Source: a virus. Taken from it: a stretch of DNA of 27,122 bases. The stretch lies in the IMG/VR virus record IMGVR_UViG_3300027782_003694, positions 1 to 27,122 of that record. One strand, given 5' to 3'. This document shows positions 14,709 to 21,967 of the stretch, one piece after another. Within the stretch, counting starts at the first letter, position 1; every line of letters begins with the position of its first letter. The position numbers were made by a program, and so were the translations under genes. Below the pieces are notes generated by a model, which was not told the DNA's origin, searched no databases, and saw only the letters and a list, made by a program, of their open reading frames with translations.

Positions 14709-16270
14709 GTCAAACTGAATCAACCTTAGTCAAAGCACCGTATCGTCGACACCACTGGACCGATGAGCAATTGGCTGAGTTTATGGCCTGTGCCGATCCT
14801 GCCACCGGTCCGCAGTATTTTATGGATCACTTCTTTCATATACAACATCCTACCAAAGGTAAAATGCTGTATCATCCGTTCGACTATCAAAAACGTCTGA
14901 TCAACACCTATCATAACTATCGCTATTCTATCTCAATGATGCCGCGACAAACTGGTAAGAGCACCAGTGCCGCCGGATACCTGCTATGGATGGCCATGTT
15001 CCGTCCTGACAGTACGATTCTTATTGCTGCTCACAAGTATACAGGCTCGCAAGAGATCATGCAACGTATCCGTTATGCTTATGAACTATGCCCAGATCAT
15101 ATCCGTGCAGGTGTTACCAGTTACAACAAAGGTAATTTGGACTTTGAAAACGGAAGCCGTATAGTTTCAACTACCACAACAGAAAACACCGGTCGTGGTA
15201 TGAGTATTACACTACTGTACTGTGACGAGTTTGCGTTCGTGCGACCCACCATAGCCAGAGAATTCTGGACCAGTATCAGCCCTACACTGGCCACAGGTGG
15301 TAAGGCAATTATCACAAGTACACCAAACAGTGATGAAGATCAGTTTGCGTTACTGTGGAAAGGTGCTCTTAAATGCGAAGACAGCTATGGCAATCCTACC
15401 GAGTTAGGCATGAATGGATTTCGAGCCTATCGTAGCTATTGGAATGAGCATCCAGATCGTGATGAAACCTGGGCCGCAGAACAGCGGGCACAACTAGGTG
15501 ATGATCGTTTCCGTCGTGAGATGGGTTGCGAATTTATCATCAACGATGAAACACTCATAGCTCCAGCCAAGCTCCTAGACCTACGAGGACACGAACCTCT
15601 GTATAAAACTGGACAGGTACGATGGTACCAGCGACCTAAAAAAGATCGCATTTATGTAGTCTCTTTAGATCCTAGTCTGGGCACTGGCGGTGACCCTGCA
15701 GCTATACAAGTGTTTGAAGCCAATACCACAGAACAAGTAGCTGAATGGCGTCATAATCGAACCACTATACCTGAACAAGTGCGTATTCTGGCTGACATTG
15801 TGCGTCACTTGAATGAGACAGTACAAGATCCTCAACAAATTTACTACAGTATTGAAAATAATACCATTGGCGAAGCTGCTCTAATAAGCATAGCCGAATT
15901 TGGAGAAGAAAATATTCCCGGCTATTTCCTCAGTGAACCTGGCGGTGGCGGAAGCCGCAGATACCGCAAAGGATTTAATACCACAAACAAACCCAAACTA
16001 GCGGCCTGCAACAAGCTGAAAATACTAATAGAAACTGGCCGCATGAAAATACGCAGTAGCGGGTTAGTCAGCGAACTTAAAACTTTTGTAGCACACGGTG
16101 TGGGCTATGCCGCTAAACCGGGCGAAACTGATGATCTTGTCATGAGTACAATTTTAGCCGTGCGTATGATGCAGTTGCTACAAACATTCCACGTAGAAAT
16201 GGATGTACAAATGCGAGATCACGGCGATCAAATTGAACCGCCCATGCCATTCATTACCACGCGGTTCTAG
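14705..16270 (+). CDS. gp17: Terminase large subunit (T4 gp17-like)
   Basis: The product is 521 residues, shorter than T4 gp17 (610). It is the ATP-driven packaging motor and headful nuclease. ATPase motifs: Walker A-like RQTGKST (81-87), Walker B LLYCDEF (170-176) with the catalytic Glu, and coupling motif TSTPN (204-208). RNase-H-like nuclease: SLDPSLGTGGDPA (first Asp 322), YYSIENN (Glu 384) and GETDDLVM (Asp 476/477). An N-terminal HPFDYQKRLI supplies the adenine-binding Q-motif type segment. It overlaps the radical SAM gene by ATGA. In T4 it follows gp16 and precedes the sheath gene; here gp16 is 8.1 kb upstream and the sheath lies before gp16. Confidence 0.95.
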   Translation: MSQTESTLVKAPYRRHHWTDEQLAEFMACADPATGPQYFMDHFFHIQHPTKGKMLYHPFDYQKRLINTYHNYRYSISMMPRQTGKSTSAAGYLLWMAMFRPDSTILIAAHKYTGSQEIMQRIRYAYELCPDHIRAGVTSYNKGNLDFENGSRIVSTTTTENTGRGMSITLLYCDEFAFVRPTIAREFWTSISPTLATGGKAIITSTPNSDEDQFALLWKGALKCEDSYGNPTELGMNGFRAYRSYWNEHPDRDETWAAEQRAQLGDDRFRREMGCEFIINDETLIAPAKLLDLRGHEPLYKTGQVRWYQRPKKDRIYVVSLDPSLGTGGDPAAIQVFEANTTEQVAEWRHNRTTIPEQVRILADIVRHLNETVQDPQQIYYSIENNTIGEAALISIAEFGEENIPGYFLSEPGGGGSRRYRKGFNTTNKPKLAACNKLKILIETGRMKIRSSGLVSELKTFVAHGVGYAAKPGETDDLVMSTILAVRMMQLLQTFHVEMDVQMRDHGDQIEPPMPFITTRF

Positions 16271-16277
16271 CTAAATA
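16270..16277 (+). promoter_or_regulatory. Weak late-promoter-like octamer GCTAAATA
   Basis: GCTAAATA begins on the last base of the terminase stop and ends 7 nt before the ATG at 16285. It matches the octamer at 19462. Transcription starting ~6 nt downstream would give an almost leaderless message, and no ribosome site is visible, so this is a weak call. Confidence 0.25.
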
Positions 16278-16284
16278 CACTACT

Positions 16285-18612
16285 ATGGCAGATATCACAC
16301 CCGCTCGCAAATTATTTGATCTATTGGTCAGTAGAGATTTTGATCCAGAAATGTTAGACAGTTCTGGAAAGCCTGCACCAGATCCGTCCGAAGCTGAAAT
16401 ATTCAGCTTTGACTTCCGTGCTCATTCTGGCAAAGATTATGGCACAGTAGTAATCATGCTGGGCAATGACCACGATCTTGAAATTTATTGTTCAGATAAT
16501 GTGGGTCGTGGCATGGAAGGTGATGACAAAAACGACTGGTTTGCTTTCCTAGAACAGTTAAAAAACTTTGCTGTTAGAAACTTTATGAGTTTTGGCATTA
16601 AGAATCTAAATCGACTACGTTACAGTATGCAAGGACAAGCCGCAATTAAAGAAGGCCTGTTTGAATCATGGACTGGTAATCGGACTACCAGCTGGAATGG
16701 TGTTGCAACAGAAGCCCGGTTAATGATCCGTCATAAAAAGAACATTGCCGAAGGTGATGCTCGCTTCCGTTATATCGAAAGCCTGTTTATTGAGACAGCC
16801 GACAGTGAACGTTACAAGTTGCCATTTAAAAGCCTAACTGGCGGCCGTGCCATGCTGGAACATGTGCGTCAAGGCGGCCGCCCGTATGACGGTCGTGGTA
16901 ATCATATTAGTGAAATGGTAACAGAATTAAATGTATTAAGTCGTTTCCGTAGAGCCAATCAAGGACAAATTTTTGAAGGTGACACACAACAATTAGTAGA
17001 ACAAGTTCAAGAATATCAGTCAAACTTGCAACGCAGTCTTAAAGGTCTTGGCACCAAGACTGGATACACAACATATTTTGAATCATGGAGCCCTGCTGAA
17101 ATTTCAGAACAGGACGTAGTGATTGAAAGTTTAAAAAGTCTTTTTGTCAAGCAAAGCATTGACACAAGAATTGAGTCAGCACTTCCCTTGCTGGCCAAAA
17201 TACAACAACAAGGAACAGCAATGAAAGAAGCCAACATATTTGAAGCCTGGGCAGAAAGCCTAATAGAAGGAACATGGCAGTTGCCAGACACACCAGAAAA
17301 ACAAGCCAAGCTCGTTGAATTAATGAGCACAGACTTGCCAGTTGGTGCCGATGCTACTAACGTTACAGAACAATTATATGATTTAATTGGCGATGATCAA
17401 CTGTTTGATCAGTTAGAAGAGTTAGCTGAACGTGACGCCAATGCAGATGCACGTCAAGTTATTTTTGATCGTATGCAAATGTTAAGTGATCATCCAGATG
17501 TGCTTCGAGTTATTGAACAATTACAAATTGATCCCACTGCTGAAATGAATCCTCCAGAGGCAACTCCTGCTGATTTGTCTGATGTTGCTCCTGAGCAGTC
17601 AGATAAAGTTCCAGGTGGTCAAGGCACTGTTAATCGTTTAGCAGAAGATTCACTTCGATCAATCCGTCGTGCAGCCGGACTACTTACAGAAGAAGAAATA
17701 AAAGAAAATGTCCTGACCGACGATACAGGTTCGACACTACAACATATCAAAGACACATTTAAGCGTGATGTTAAAGATTTTGAAACAACAGGCGAGATGA
17801 GTCAGCACTTGCACGATGCATTGTATGATTACTACCAAGATGACATGCCATACGGTGTTAAAAAAGCTCGCTCCGGTGATCCACATGAATGGGTAGCAGA
17901 TCGTTTTGGTGCAGATCTAGGATTACCTGGATATGGAATGAATAGTCCAGGTGTTCCAGATGAAGACTATGGCCTTGAGCGTGAAAGTGTCATGCACGGT
18001 GACTATGCTGAAGAAGACACCGAGCCACATAGTGTGGATGGTGGTATGGAAAATCCATTAATTCAAGACGAAGGCATTCTTGGAACAGTGGGCGGCGGCC
18101 TAGCCGGACTTGCTCTGGGCGGCCCATTGGGTGCTATTGCTGGTGCCGGGTTAGGACAAGCTGCAACTTCCGGTGGCTCAGACATTATCGAGCAAGGTGA
18201 AGAAGAAACCGATGAAGGCTGGAAAGGCCAACTAGCTGGCGGAACAGTTGGAACATTAGCCGGAACAGCCGCTGGCGCCGCATTAGGACCAGTCGGAGCT
18301 GTGGTTGGTGGAGCATTAGGCGGAACAGCAGGTCAAATGATTGGCGATAAACTTGGTGGTAATGAAGAAGAAACCGACGAAGGCAAACTGGGTGCATTAG
18401 CTGGTGGTGCAGTAGGTGGCTACGCAACCAAGTCTGTTAAAGGTGCAATGAGTGGCGCAAAATTAGGAAGCTCATTACAAGATCGTTTTTCTAACAAAAA
18501 TGACAAGAGCCCATTAGCAGGACAATATGGACATTCTGGTAAAATGAAAGAAGTTGGTAAAGACACTAGCTTTTTAGATCGTCTCAAAGAACTTTCTGGA
18601 ATGAAAAAGTAA
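16285..18612 (+). CDS. Large protein of unknown function with glycine-zipper C-terminal region
   Basis: The product is 775 residues. Residues 1-110 form a compact, acidic N-terminal region (MADITPARKLFDLLVSRDFD...; VVIMLGNDHDLEIYCSDNVG; FLEQLKNFAVRNFMSFGIKN). Residues ~120-430 are mainly helical and acidic (EARLMIRHKKNIAEGDARFR; LESLFIE-type segments; FDQLEELAERDANADARQV). A module with LRSIRRAAGLLTEEE and MSQHLHDALYDYYQDDMPYG follows at ~450-540. The last ~180 residues contain two glycine-zipper blocks of small hydrophobics (LGGPLGAIAGAGLGQAA; GTAAGAALGPVGAVVGGALG), each followed by an acidic EETDEG. Such stretches can pack as membrane-inserting helices. I recognise no enzyme. It follows the large terminase and ends just before a terminator-like hairpin. 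Confidence 0.65.
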   Translation: MADITPARKLFDLLVSRDFDPEMLDSSGKPAPDPSEAEIFSFDFRAHSGKDYGTVVIMLGNDHDLEIYCSDNVGRGMEGDDKNDWFAFLEQLKNFAVRNFMSFGIKNLNRLRYSMQGQAAIKEGLFESWTGNRTTSWNGVATEARLMIRHKKNIAEGDARFRYIESLFIETADSERYKLPFKSLTGGRAMLEHVRQGGRPYDGRGNHISEMVTELNVLSRFRRANQGQIFEGDTQQLVEQVQEYQSNLQRSLKGLGTKTGYTTYFESWSPAEISEQDVVIESLKSLFVKQSIDTRIESALPLLAKIQQQGTAMKEANIFEAWAESLIEGTWQLPDTPEKQAKLVELMSTDLPVGADATNVTEQLYDLIGDDQLFDQLEELAERDANADARQVIFDRMQMLSDHPDVLRVIEQLQIDPTAEMNPPEATPADLSDVAPEQSDKVPGGQGTVNRLAEDSLRSIRRAAGLLTEEEIKENVLTDDTGSTLQHIKDTFKRDVKDFETTGEMSQHLHDALYDYYQDDMPYGVKKARSGDPHEWVADRFGADLGLPGYGMNSPGVPDEDYGLERESVMHGDYAEEDTEPHSVDGGMENPLIQDEGILGTVGGGLAGLALGGPLGAIAGAGLGQAATSGGSDIIEQGEEETDEGWKGQLAGGTVGTLAGTAAGAALGPVGAVVGGALGGTAGQMIGDKLGGNEEETDEGKLGALAGGAVGGYATKSVKGAMSGAKLGSSLQDRFSNKNDKSPLAGQYGHSGKMKEVGKDTSFLDRLKELSGMKK

Positions 18613-18631
18613 ATTGGCAGCACCCACACAG

Positions 18632-18672
18632 ATGCCCTTGGTAGTTTTAACTTACCCAGGGCATTTTTTATT
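18632..18672 (+). terminator. Intrinsic terminator-like hairpin overlapping a start codon
   Basis: A 12-bp stem with one mismatch (ATGCCCTTGGTA at 18632-18643 with TACCCAGGGCAT at 18653-18664) has a 9-nt loop and is followed by a run of six T (18664-18669). It lies 19 nt after the stop of the 775-residue protein and would end that transcript. It also contains the first 11 codons of the next gene, including its ATG. Confidence 0.8.
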
Positions 18673-19450
18673 AACAGTATTAACTATACAATCTTATTTA
18701 AAATATCATCCAACACCCAATCGAGTAATTATTGTTGTGGATGATCTTAGCAACAAGGTATGGCCTTCTTACATAGAAGATTGTCATGAACTTTACAGTA
18801 AGTTAATTCCCGGGGTTGAAATACGTCAAACAAGTTCAATGCCACAGGCACATAAATTTGTAAGCGGTTGGATCCGTCAACAAATTGTTAAATTATATTT
18901 GGATACAATAGTTGACGAAGTACAATGGTTTTTTACTGATGGTGACATTGTGTTTTTACATGATTTTGATCCAACACAAACTCCGTATACGCTACCGGTA
19001 CCATCGGAAGACCAAAATAATTACATAAAAAATTTATTAGGAATACCCAAAGGTGGAATTTTTGTTAATGACCAACAGGTGTGTGTAAGTGACCCTCCGT
19101 TTAAAATTATGGATAGGCAAGTATTAGTTGAGTTAAGGAAACATATCGAAACAATACATAATCGATCAACTGATGATATACATTTAGAGTATAAAAACGA
19201 AAAATCTACAACTGTATCGGAGTGGGAGTTAATTGATAGTTTCAAACAATATGTATTAGGGCAAGAATTAAATTTAATAAGATATGCACCACACCGATTA
19301 GACAATATTCCAGACAATTTAACTTTCTTTACACACCAATTTTTTACTTGTTATAGTTCGGACTCTGCATTTACTCGACAGTTTTTTCAAGAGCACGGAG
19401 TCCTTGTTTCAGATGATATTTGGCAAATATTATCTAAAATCTCTGAATAG
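18632..19450 (+). CDS. Putative glycosyltransferase with DxD motif (GT-A-like)
   Basis: From ATG 18632 the product is 272 residues; a TTG at 18614 in frame is an alternative. MPLVVLTYPGHFLLTVLTIQ and RVIIVVDDLSN are the nucleotide-binding start of a GT-A fold, and WFFTDGDIVFLHDFDP (99-114) holds the DxD metal/UDP-sugar motif (DGD 103-105). SEWELIDSFKQYVLG and a C-terminal FFTHQFFTCYSSD follow. It resembles phage/bacterial DUF6492-type glycosyltransferases. No signal or membrane segment. The start codon is buried in a terminator-like hairpin, so expression needs read-through and unfolding. The coding sequence is visibly more AT-rich than the flanking structural genes, which suggests recent acquisition. 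Target (DNA base, virion protein or host glycan) is unknown. Confidence 0.72.
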   Translation: MPLVVLTYPGHFLLTVLTIQSYLKYHPTPNRVIIVVDDLSNKVWPSYIEDCHELYSKLIPGVEIRQTSSMPQAHKFVSGWIRQQIVKLYLDTIVDEVQWFFTDGDIVFLHDFDPTQTPYTLPVPSEDQNNYIKNLLGIPKGGIFVNDQQVCVSDPPFKIMDRQVLVELRKHIETIHNRSTDDIHLEYKNEKSTTVSEWELIDSFKQYVLGQELNLIRYAPHRLDNIPDNLTFFTHQFFTCYSSDSAFTRQFFQEHGVLVSDDIWQILSKISE

Positions 19451-19461
19451 AACAAACACAA

Positions 19462-19469
19462 GCTAAATA
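19462..19469 (+). promoter_or_regulatory. Late-promoter-like octamer GCTAAATA upstream of gp32
   Basis: GCTAAATA lies just upstream of the sigma70-type promoter of gp32. T4 gene 32 also has several promoters of different timing, so dual control is plausible. Confidence 0.35.
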
Positions 19470-19472
19470 ACA

Positions 19473-19501
19473 TTGATTCAGCAGTAAACATGTGTTATAA
19501 T
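19473..19501 (+). promoter_or_regulatory. Sigma70-type promoter of gp32, with extended -10
   Basis: TTGATT (19473-19478), a 17-bp spacer and TATAAT (19496-19501), preceded by TGT (an extended -10 TGn), make a near-consensus host-type promoter. The expected start is about 19508, giving a leader of ~84 nt before the gp32 ATG at 19592. It follows a transcription unit that ends in a glycosyltransferase, so it restarts transcription for replication genes. Confidence 0.75.
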
Positions 19502-19520
19502 AACTCATGTGATACACAGA

Positions 19521-19591
19521 ATCACAGGCAACGTAACATCTATACAATAGATAGGCAACACATTTTAAACAACTTAGAAAGGCAACATAAA
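19521..19591 (+). repeat. Three AGGCAAC repeats at 27-nt period in the gp32 leader
   Basis: AGGCAAC occurs at 19526-19532, 19553-19559 and 19580-19586, spaced exactly 27 nt apart. Flanks are partly conserved; the second and third are preceded by TAGA(T/A)A. The third copy forms part of the ribosome site of gp32. The leader is A-rich with little pairing potential, as expected for an ssRNA-binding target of gp32. Confidence 0.7.
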
Positions 19592-20590
19592 ATGGCATCT
19601 TTAGCAGACATCCGTGCCCGATTGGCACAATCAGAAGGTAAACAACAAGGCGGCAATTCCACAGGTGGTGATAACGCAATTTATCCACACTGGAATATGG
19701 AAGAAGGTTCCTCCGCAACACTCAGATTCCTCCCAGACGGTAACACCAAAAACACATTCTTTTGGCAAGAACGAGCAATGATTCGTTTGCCATTCAATGG
19801 CATCAAAGGTGAAATGGAATCCAAACAAGTATATGTACAAGTTCCCTGCGTGGAAATGTGGCAAGAGACTTGTCCGGTGCTGACAGAAGTTCGCACTTGG
19901 TTCAAAGACAAGAGCTTGGAAGAAATGGGTCGTAAGTATTGGAAGAAGCGTAGTTATATTTTCCAAGGCTTTGTTCGTGAGAACCCAATCGGCGACGACA
20001 AGGCTCCAGCAAACCCAATCCGTAGATTTATCATTGGACCACAAATCTTTACCTTGATCAAAGGTGCATTAATGGATCCAGAGTTGGAAGAATTGCCAAC
20101 AGACTTGATGCGTGGCCTGGACTTCCGTATCAGCAAGACAAGCAAAGGTGGCTTTGCTGACTACAGTAGTAGTAAGTGGGCCCGTAAAGAAACAGCACTC
20201 ACAGAAGCTGAACAAGCGGCCATTGCTGAACACGGCTTGTTTGATCTTTCAACATTCTTGCCCAAGAAACCAGGCGAAGTTGAGCTCAAGGTCATCAAAG
20301 AAATGTTCGAAGCAAGTGTTGATGGTCAAAGTTATGACACAGAACGTTGGGGCCAGTACTTCCGCCCAGCAGGTGTTAATGCTCCAGCAGGCAGTGCTAC
20401 ACCAACAACAGCTTTTGTTGATGGTCACGGCGATGTTCAAGAGGTTGCGGCTAAACCAGCACCAGTGGCAACAGCAAGCAACTTTGATGACGAAGAGCCG
20501 GCAGTTGCGTCAGCACCGGTTGAAGCTAAACCATCTTCAGACAAAGCTCAAGACATCTTGGCTATGATTCGTGCTAGACAAAAGCAGTAA
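19592..20590 (+). CDS. gp32: Single-stranded DNA-binding protein (T4 gp32-like)
   Basis: From ATG 19592 (MASLADIRARLAQSEG) the product is 332 residues (T4: 301). The start is fixed by GAAAGG upstream and by the promoter at 19473-19501, which rules out the in-frame ATG at 19490. It coats ssDNA in replication, recombination and repair. The OB-fold core is recognisable: NAIYPHWNMEEGSSATLRFLP, then QVPCVEMWQETCPVLTEVRTWF with Cys residues of the zinc-binding region, and GRKYWKKRSYIFQGFV typical of phage gp32. After residue ~250 comes a Pro/Ala linker and an acidic tail (NFDDEEP) ending in DKAQDILAMIRARQK, the protein-partner tail. uvsX follows, and uvsY lies downstream, as expected for the recombination module. 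Confidence 0.92.
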   Translation: MASLADIRARLAQSEGKQQGGNSTGGDNAIYPHWNMEEGSSATLRFLPDGNTKNTFFWQERAMIRLPFNGIKGEMESKQVYVQVPCVEMWQETCPVLTEVRTWFKDKSLEEMGRKYWKKRSYIFQGFVRENPIGDDKAPANPIRRFIIGPQIFTLIKGALMDPELEELPTDLMRGLDFRISKTSKGGFADYSSSKWARKETALTEAEQAAIAEHGLFDLSTFLPKKPGEVELKVIKEMFEASVDGQSYDTERWGQYFRPAGVNAPAGSATPTTAFVDGHGDVQEVAAKPAPVATASNFDDEEPAVASAPVEAKPSSDKAQDILAMIRARQKQ

Positions 20591-20606
20591 TATATAGTAT
20601 CATACA

Positions 20607-20630
20607 GCACAAGGGAGCGATCCCTTGTGC
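20607..20630 (+). other. Perfect hairpin with GCGA tetraloop between gp32 and uvsX
   Basis: GCACAAGGGA and TCCCTTGTGC form a perfect 10-bp stem around a GCGA (GNRA-type) loop. The following CTCTTCTC is pyrimidine-rich but not a T-run. It could protect the abundant gp32 message, weakly terminate it, or lower uvsX expression relative to gp32. A separate ribosome site for uvsX (AGGTGA at 20645-20650) lies beyond it. Confidence 0.75.
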
Positions 20631-20653
20631 CTCTTCTCAACTACAGGTGAAAC

Positions 20654-21712
20654 ATGGCAAAACCATTTGACGTATCAAAATTTAGAAAAGAAATTACAAA
20701 AAGTATTGACGGTCTCAGCATTGGATTCAACGATCCCACAGACTGGATCAGCACGGGCAACTTTGCACTCAACTACTTGATCTCAGGAGACTTCAACAAA
20801 GGCATTCCACTGGGCAAGGTCACTGTGTTTGCCGGTGAGTCAGGTGCAGGTAAGAGTTACATCTGCTCAGGCAACATTGCCAAAAACGCACAAGAACAAG
20901 GTATCTTTGTTGTGTTGATTGATTCAGAGAACGCACTGGATGAAGATTGGCTCAAGGCACTTGGAGTGGACACTTCAGAAAGCAAACTGCTGAAACTGAG
21001 CATGGCCATGATCGATGATGTGGCCAAAACCATTAGCACATTCATGAGCGACTACAAGGCCTTGCCCGATGGTGAGCGTCCCAAGGTCATGTTTATCATT
21101 GACAGCTTGGGCATGTTGCTTACTCCAACCGACGTAAATCAGTTTGACGCCGGTGAAATGAAAGGTGACTTGGGTCGTAAACCCAAAGCACTCACAGCAC
21201 TTGTTCGCAACTGCGTCAACATGTTTGGTAGCTACAATGTGGGCTTGGTGTGTACCAATCACACCTATGCGTCGCAGGACATGTTTGATCCCGATGACAA
21301 GATTTCCGGCGGTCAGGGTTTTATCTATGCTTCCAGTATCGTAGTTGCCATGAAGAAAATGAAACTCAAAGAAGACGAAGACGGCAACAAGATTTCAGAA
21401 GTCATGGGTATCCGTGCCGGATGCAAGGTTATGAAAACACGCTATGCCAAACCCTTTGAAGGTGTGCAGGTCAAGATTCCTTATGAAACAGGTATGAATC
21501 CCTACAGCGGTCTAACAGACTTGGCTGAAAAGAAAGGCCTGCTCAAGAAAGACGGAAACCGACTTATGTTTGTGACCAGCGATGGCGAAATCATCAAACA
21601 GTTCCGCAAGGCCTGGGAAAGCAACGAAGACGGATGCTTGGACAAGGTCATGGCCGACTTTGCAAATCAGAAGGAAACGGTAAGTACTGAAGAAACAGCC
21701 TCGGAGGAATAA
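20654..21712 (+). CDS. uvsX: UvsX, RecA-like recombinase
   Basis: The product is 352 residues (T4 UvsX: 391). It polymerises on ssDNA with UvsY help, displaces gp32 and drives strand exchange for repair and recombination-dependent replication. Walker A is GESGAGKS (61-68), after GIPLGKVTVFA; Walker B is VMFIIDSLGM (145-154), with the RecA-type sequence VLIDSENALDEDWL (88-101) between them. A Gly-rich loop GGQGFIYASS marks loop L2. The N-terminus starts MAKPFDVSKFRKEITK. The C-terminus is acidic (STEETASEE), as in many RecA-family proteins. The ribosome site AGGTGA sits just upstream, and the acidic gene follows after 3 bases. Confidence 0.95.
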   Translation: MAKPFDVSKFRKEITKSIDGLSIGFNDPTDWISTGNFALNYLISGDFNKGIPLGKVTVFAGESGAGKSYICSGNIAKNAQEQGIFVVLIDSENALDEDWLKALGVDTSESKLLKLSMAMIDDVAKTISTFMSDYKALPDGERPKVMFIIDSLGMLLTPTDVNQFDAGEMKGDLGRKPKALTALVRNCVNMFGSYNVGLVCTNHTYASQDMFDPDDKISGGQGFIYASSIVVAMKKMKLKEDEDGNKISEVMGIRAGCKVMKTRYAKPFEGVQVKIPYETGMNPYSGLTDLAEKKGLLKKDGNRLMFVTSDGEIIKQFRKAWESNEDGCLDKVMADFANQKETVSTEETASEE

Positions 21713-21715
21713 TAG

Positions 21716-21967
21716 ATGTCAGTAGAATTAGCAAAAGAAATCTGGGATGAACTCAAGCGATATGTAAACACAGTGGACCGTGACGAAGCTGCCGAAACAT
21801 TAGTAAGTGTGTTGATTGACAACGACGCAGATGCTGATGAAATTAAAACAGTATTTAAAAGCGACAGCGAAGTTAAAAAAGCACTTGCTAGCTACCTCAA
21901 AGATCACGAAGAAGATGATGAAGACGAAGATGATGATGAGGACGACTACGAGGATGAGGATTATTGA
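21716..21967 (+). CDS. Small highly acidic protein after UvsX
   Basis: The product is 83 residues. Residues 1-60 look helical (MSVELAKEIWDELKRYVN; DEAAETLVSVLIDNDADADE; KSDSEVKKALASYLKD), followed by an almost unbroken Asp/Glu tail with Tyr (EDDEDEDDDEDDYEDEDY). The charge suggests DNA mimicry or binding of a basic protein such as UvsX, UvsY or gp32, but no function can be assigned. It starts 3 bases after uvsX and overlaps the second radical SAM gene by 14 bases. Small acidic proteins after uvsX are a familiar look in T4-like phages of aquatic bacteria, in my recollection. Confidence 0.6.
   Translation: MSVELAKEIWDELKRYVNTVDRDEAAETLVSVLIDNDADADEIKTVFKSDSEVKKALASYLKDHEEDDEDEDDDEDDYEDEDY

Noticed and set aside
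19490-19591. In-frame ATG 34 codons upstream of gp32
   Set aside because: It lies over the -10 element and would not be in the transcript; the translation (RQ(R/H) repeats) only reflects the leader DNA repeats.
19521-19591. AGGCAAC repeats as a CRISPR-like or origin-iteron array
   Set aside because: Repeats are only 7 nt with three copies, too short for CRISPR; an iteron role is possible, but the position in the gp32 leader and overlap with its ribosome site fit translational control better.
21816-21953. Upstream extension of the second radical SAM gene
   Set aside because: It translates the acidic gene's GAT/GAA run out of frame into a Met/Lys/Thr artefact; the ATG at 21954 gives a normal N-terminus.
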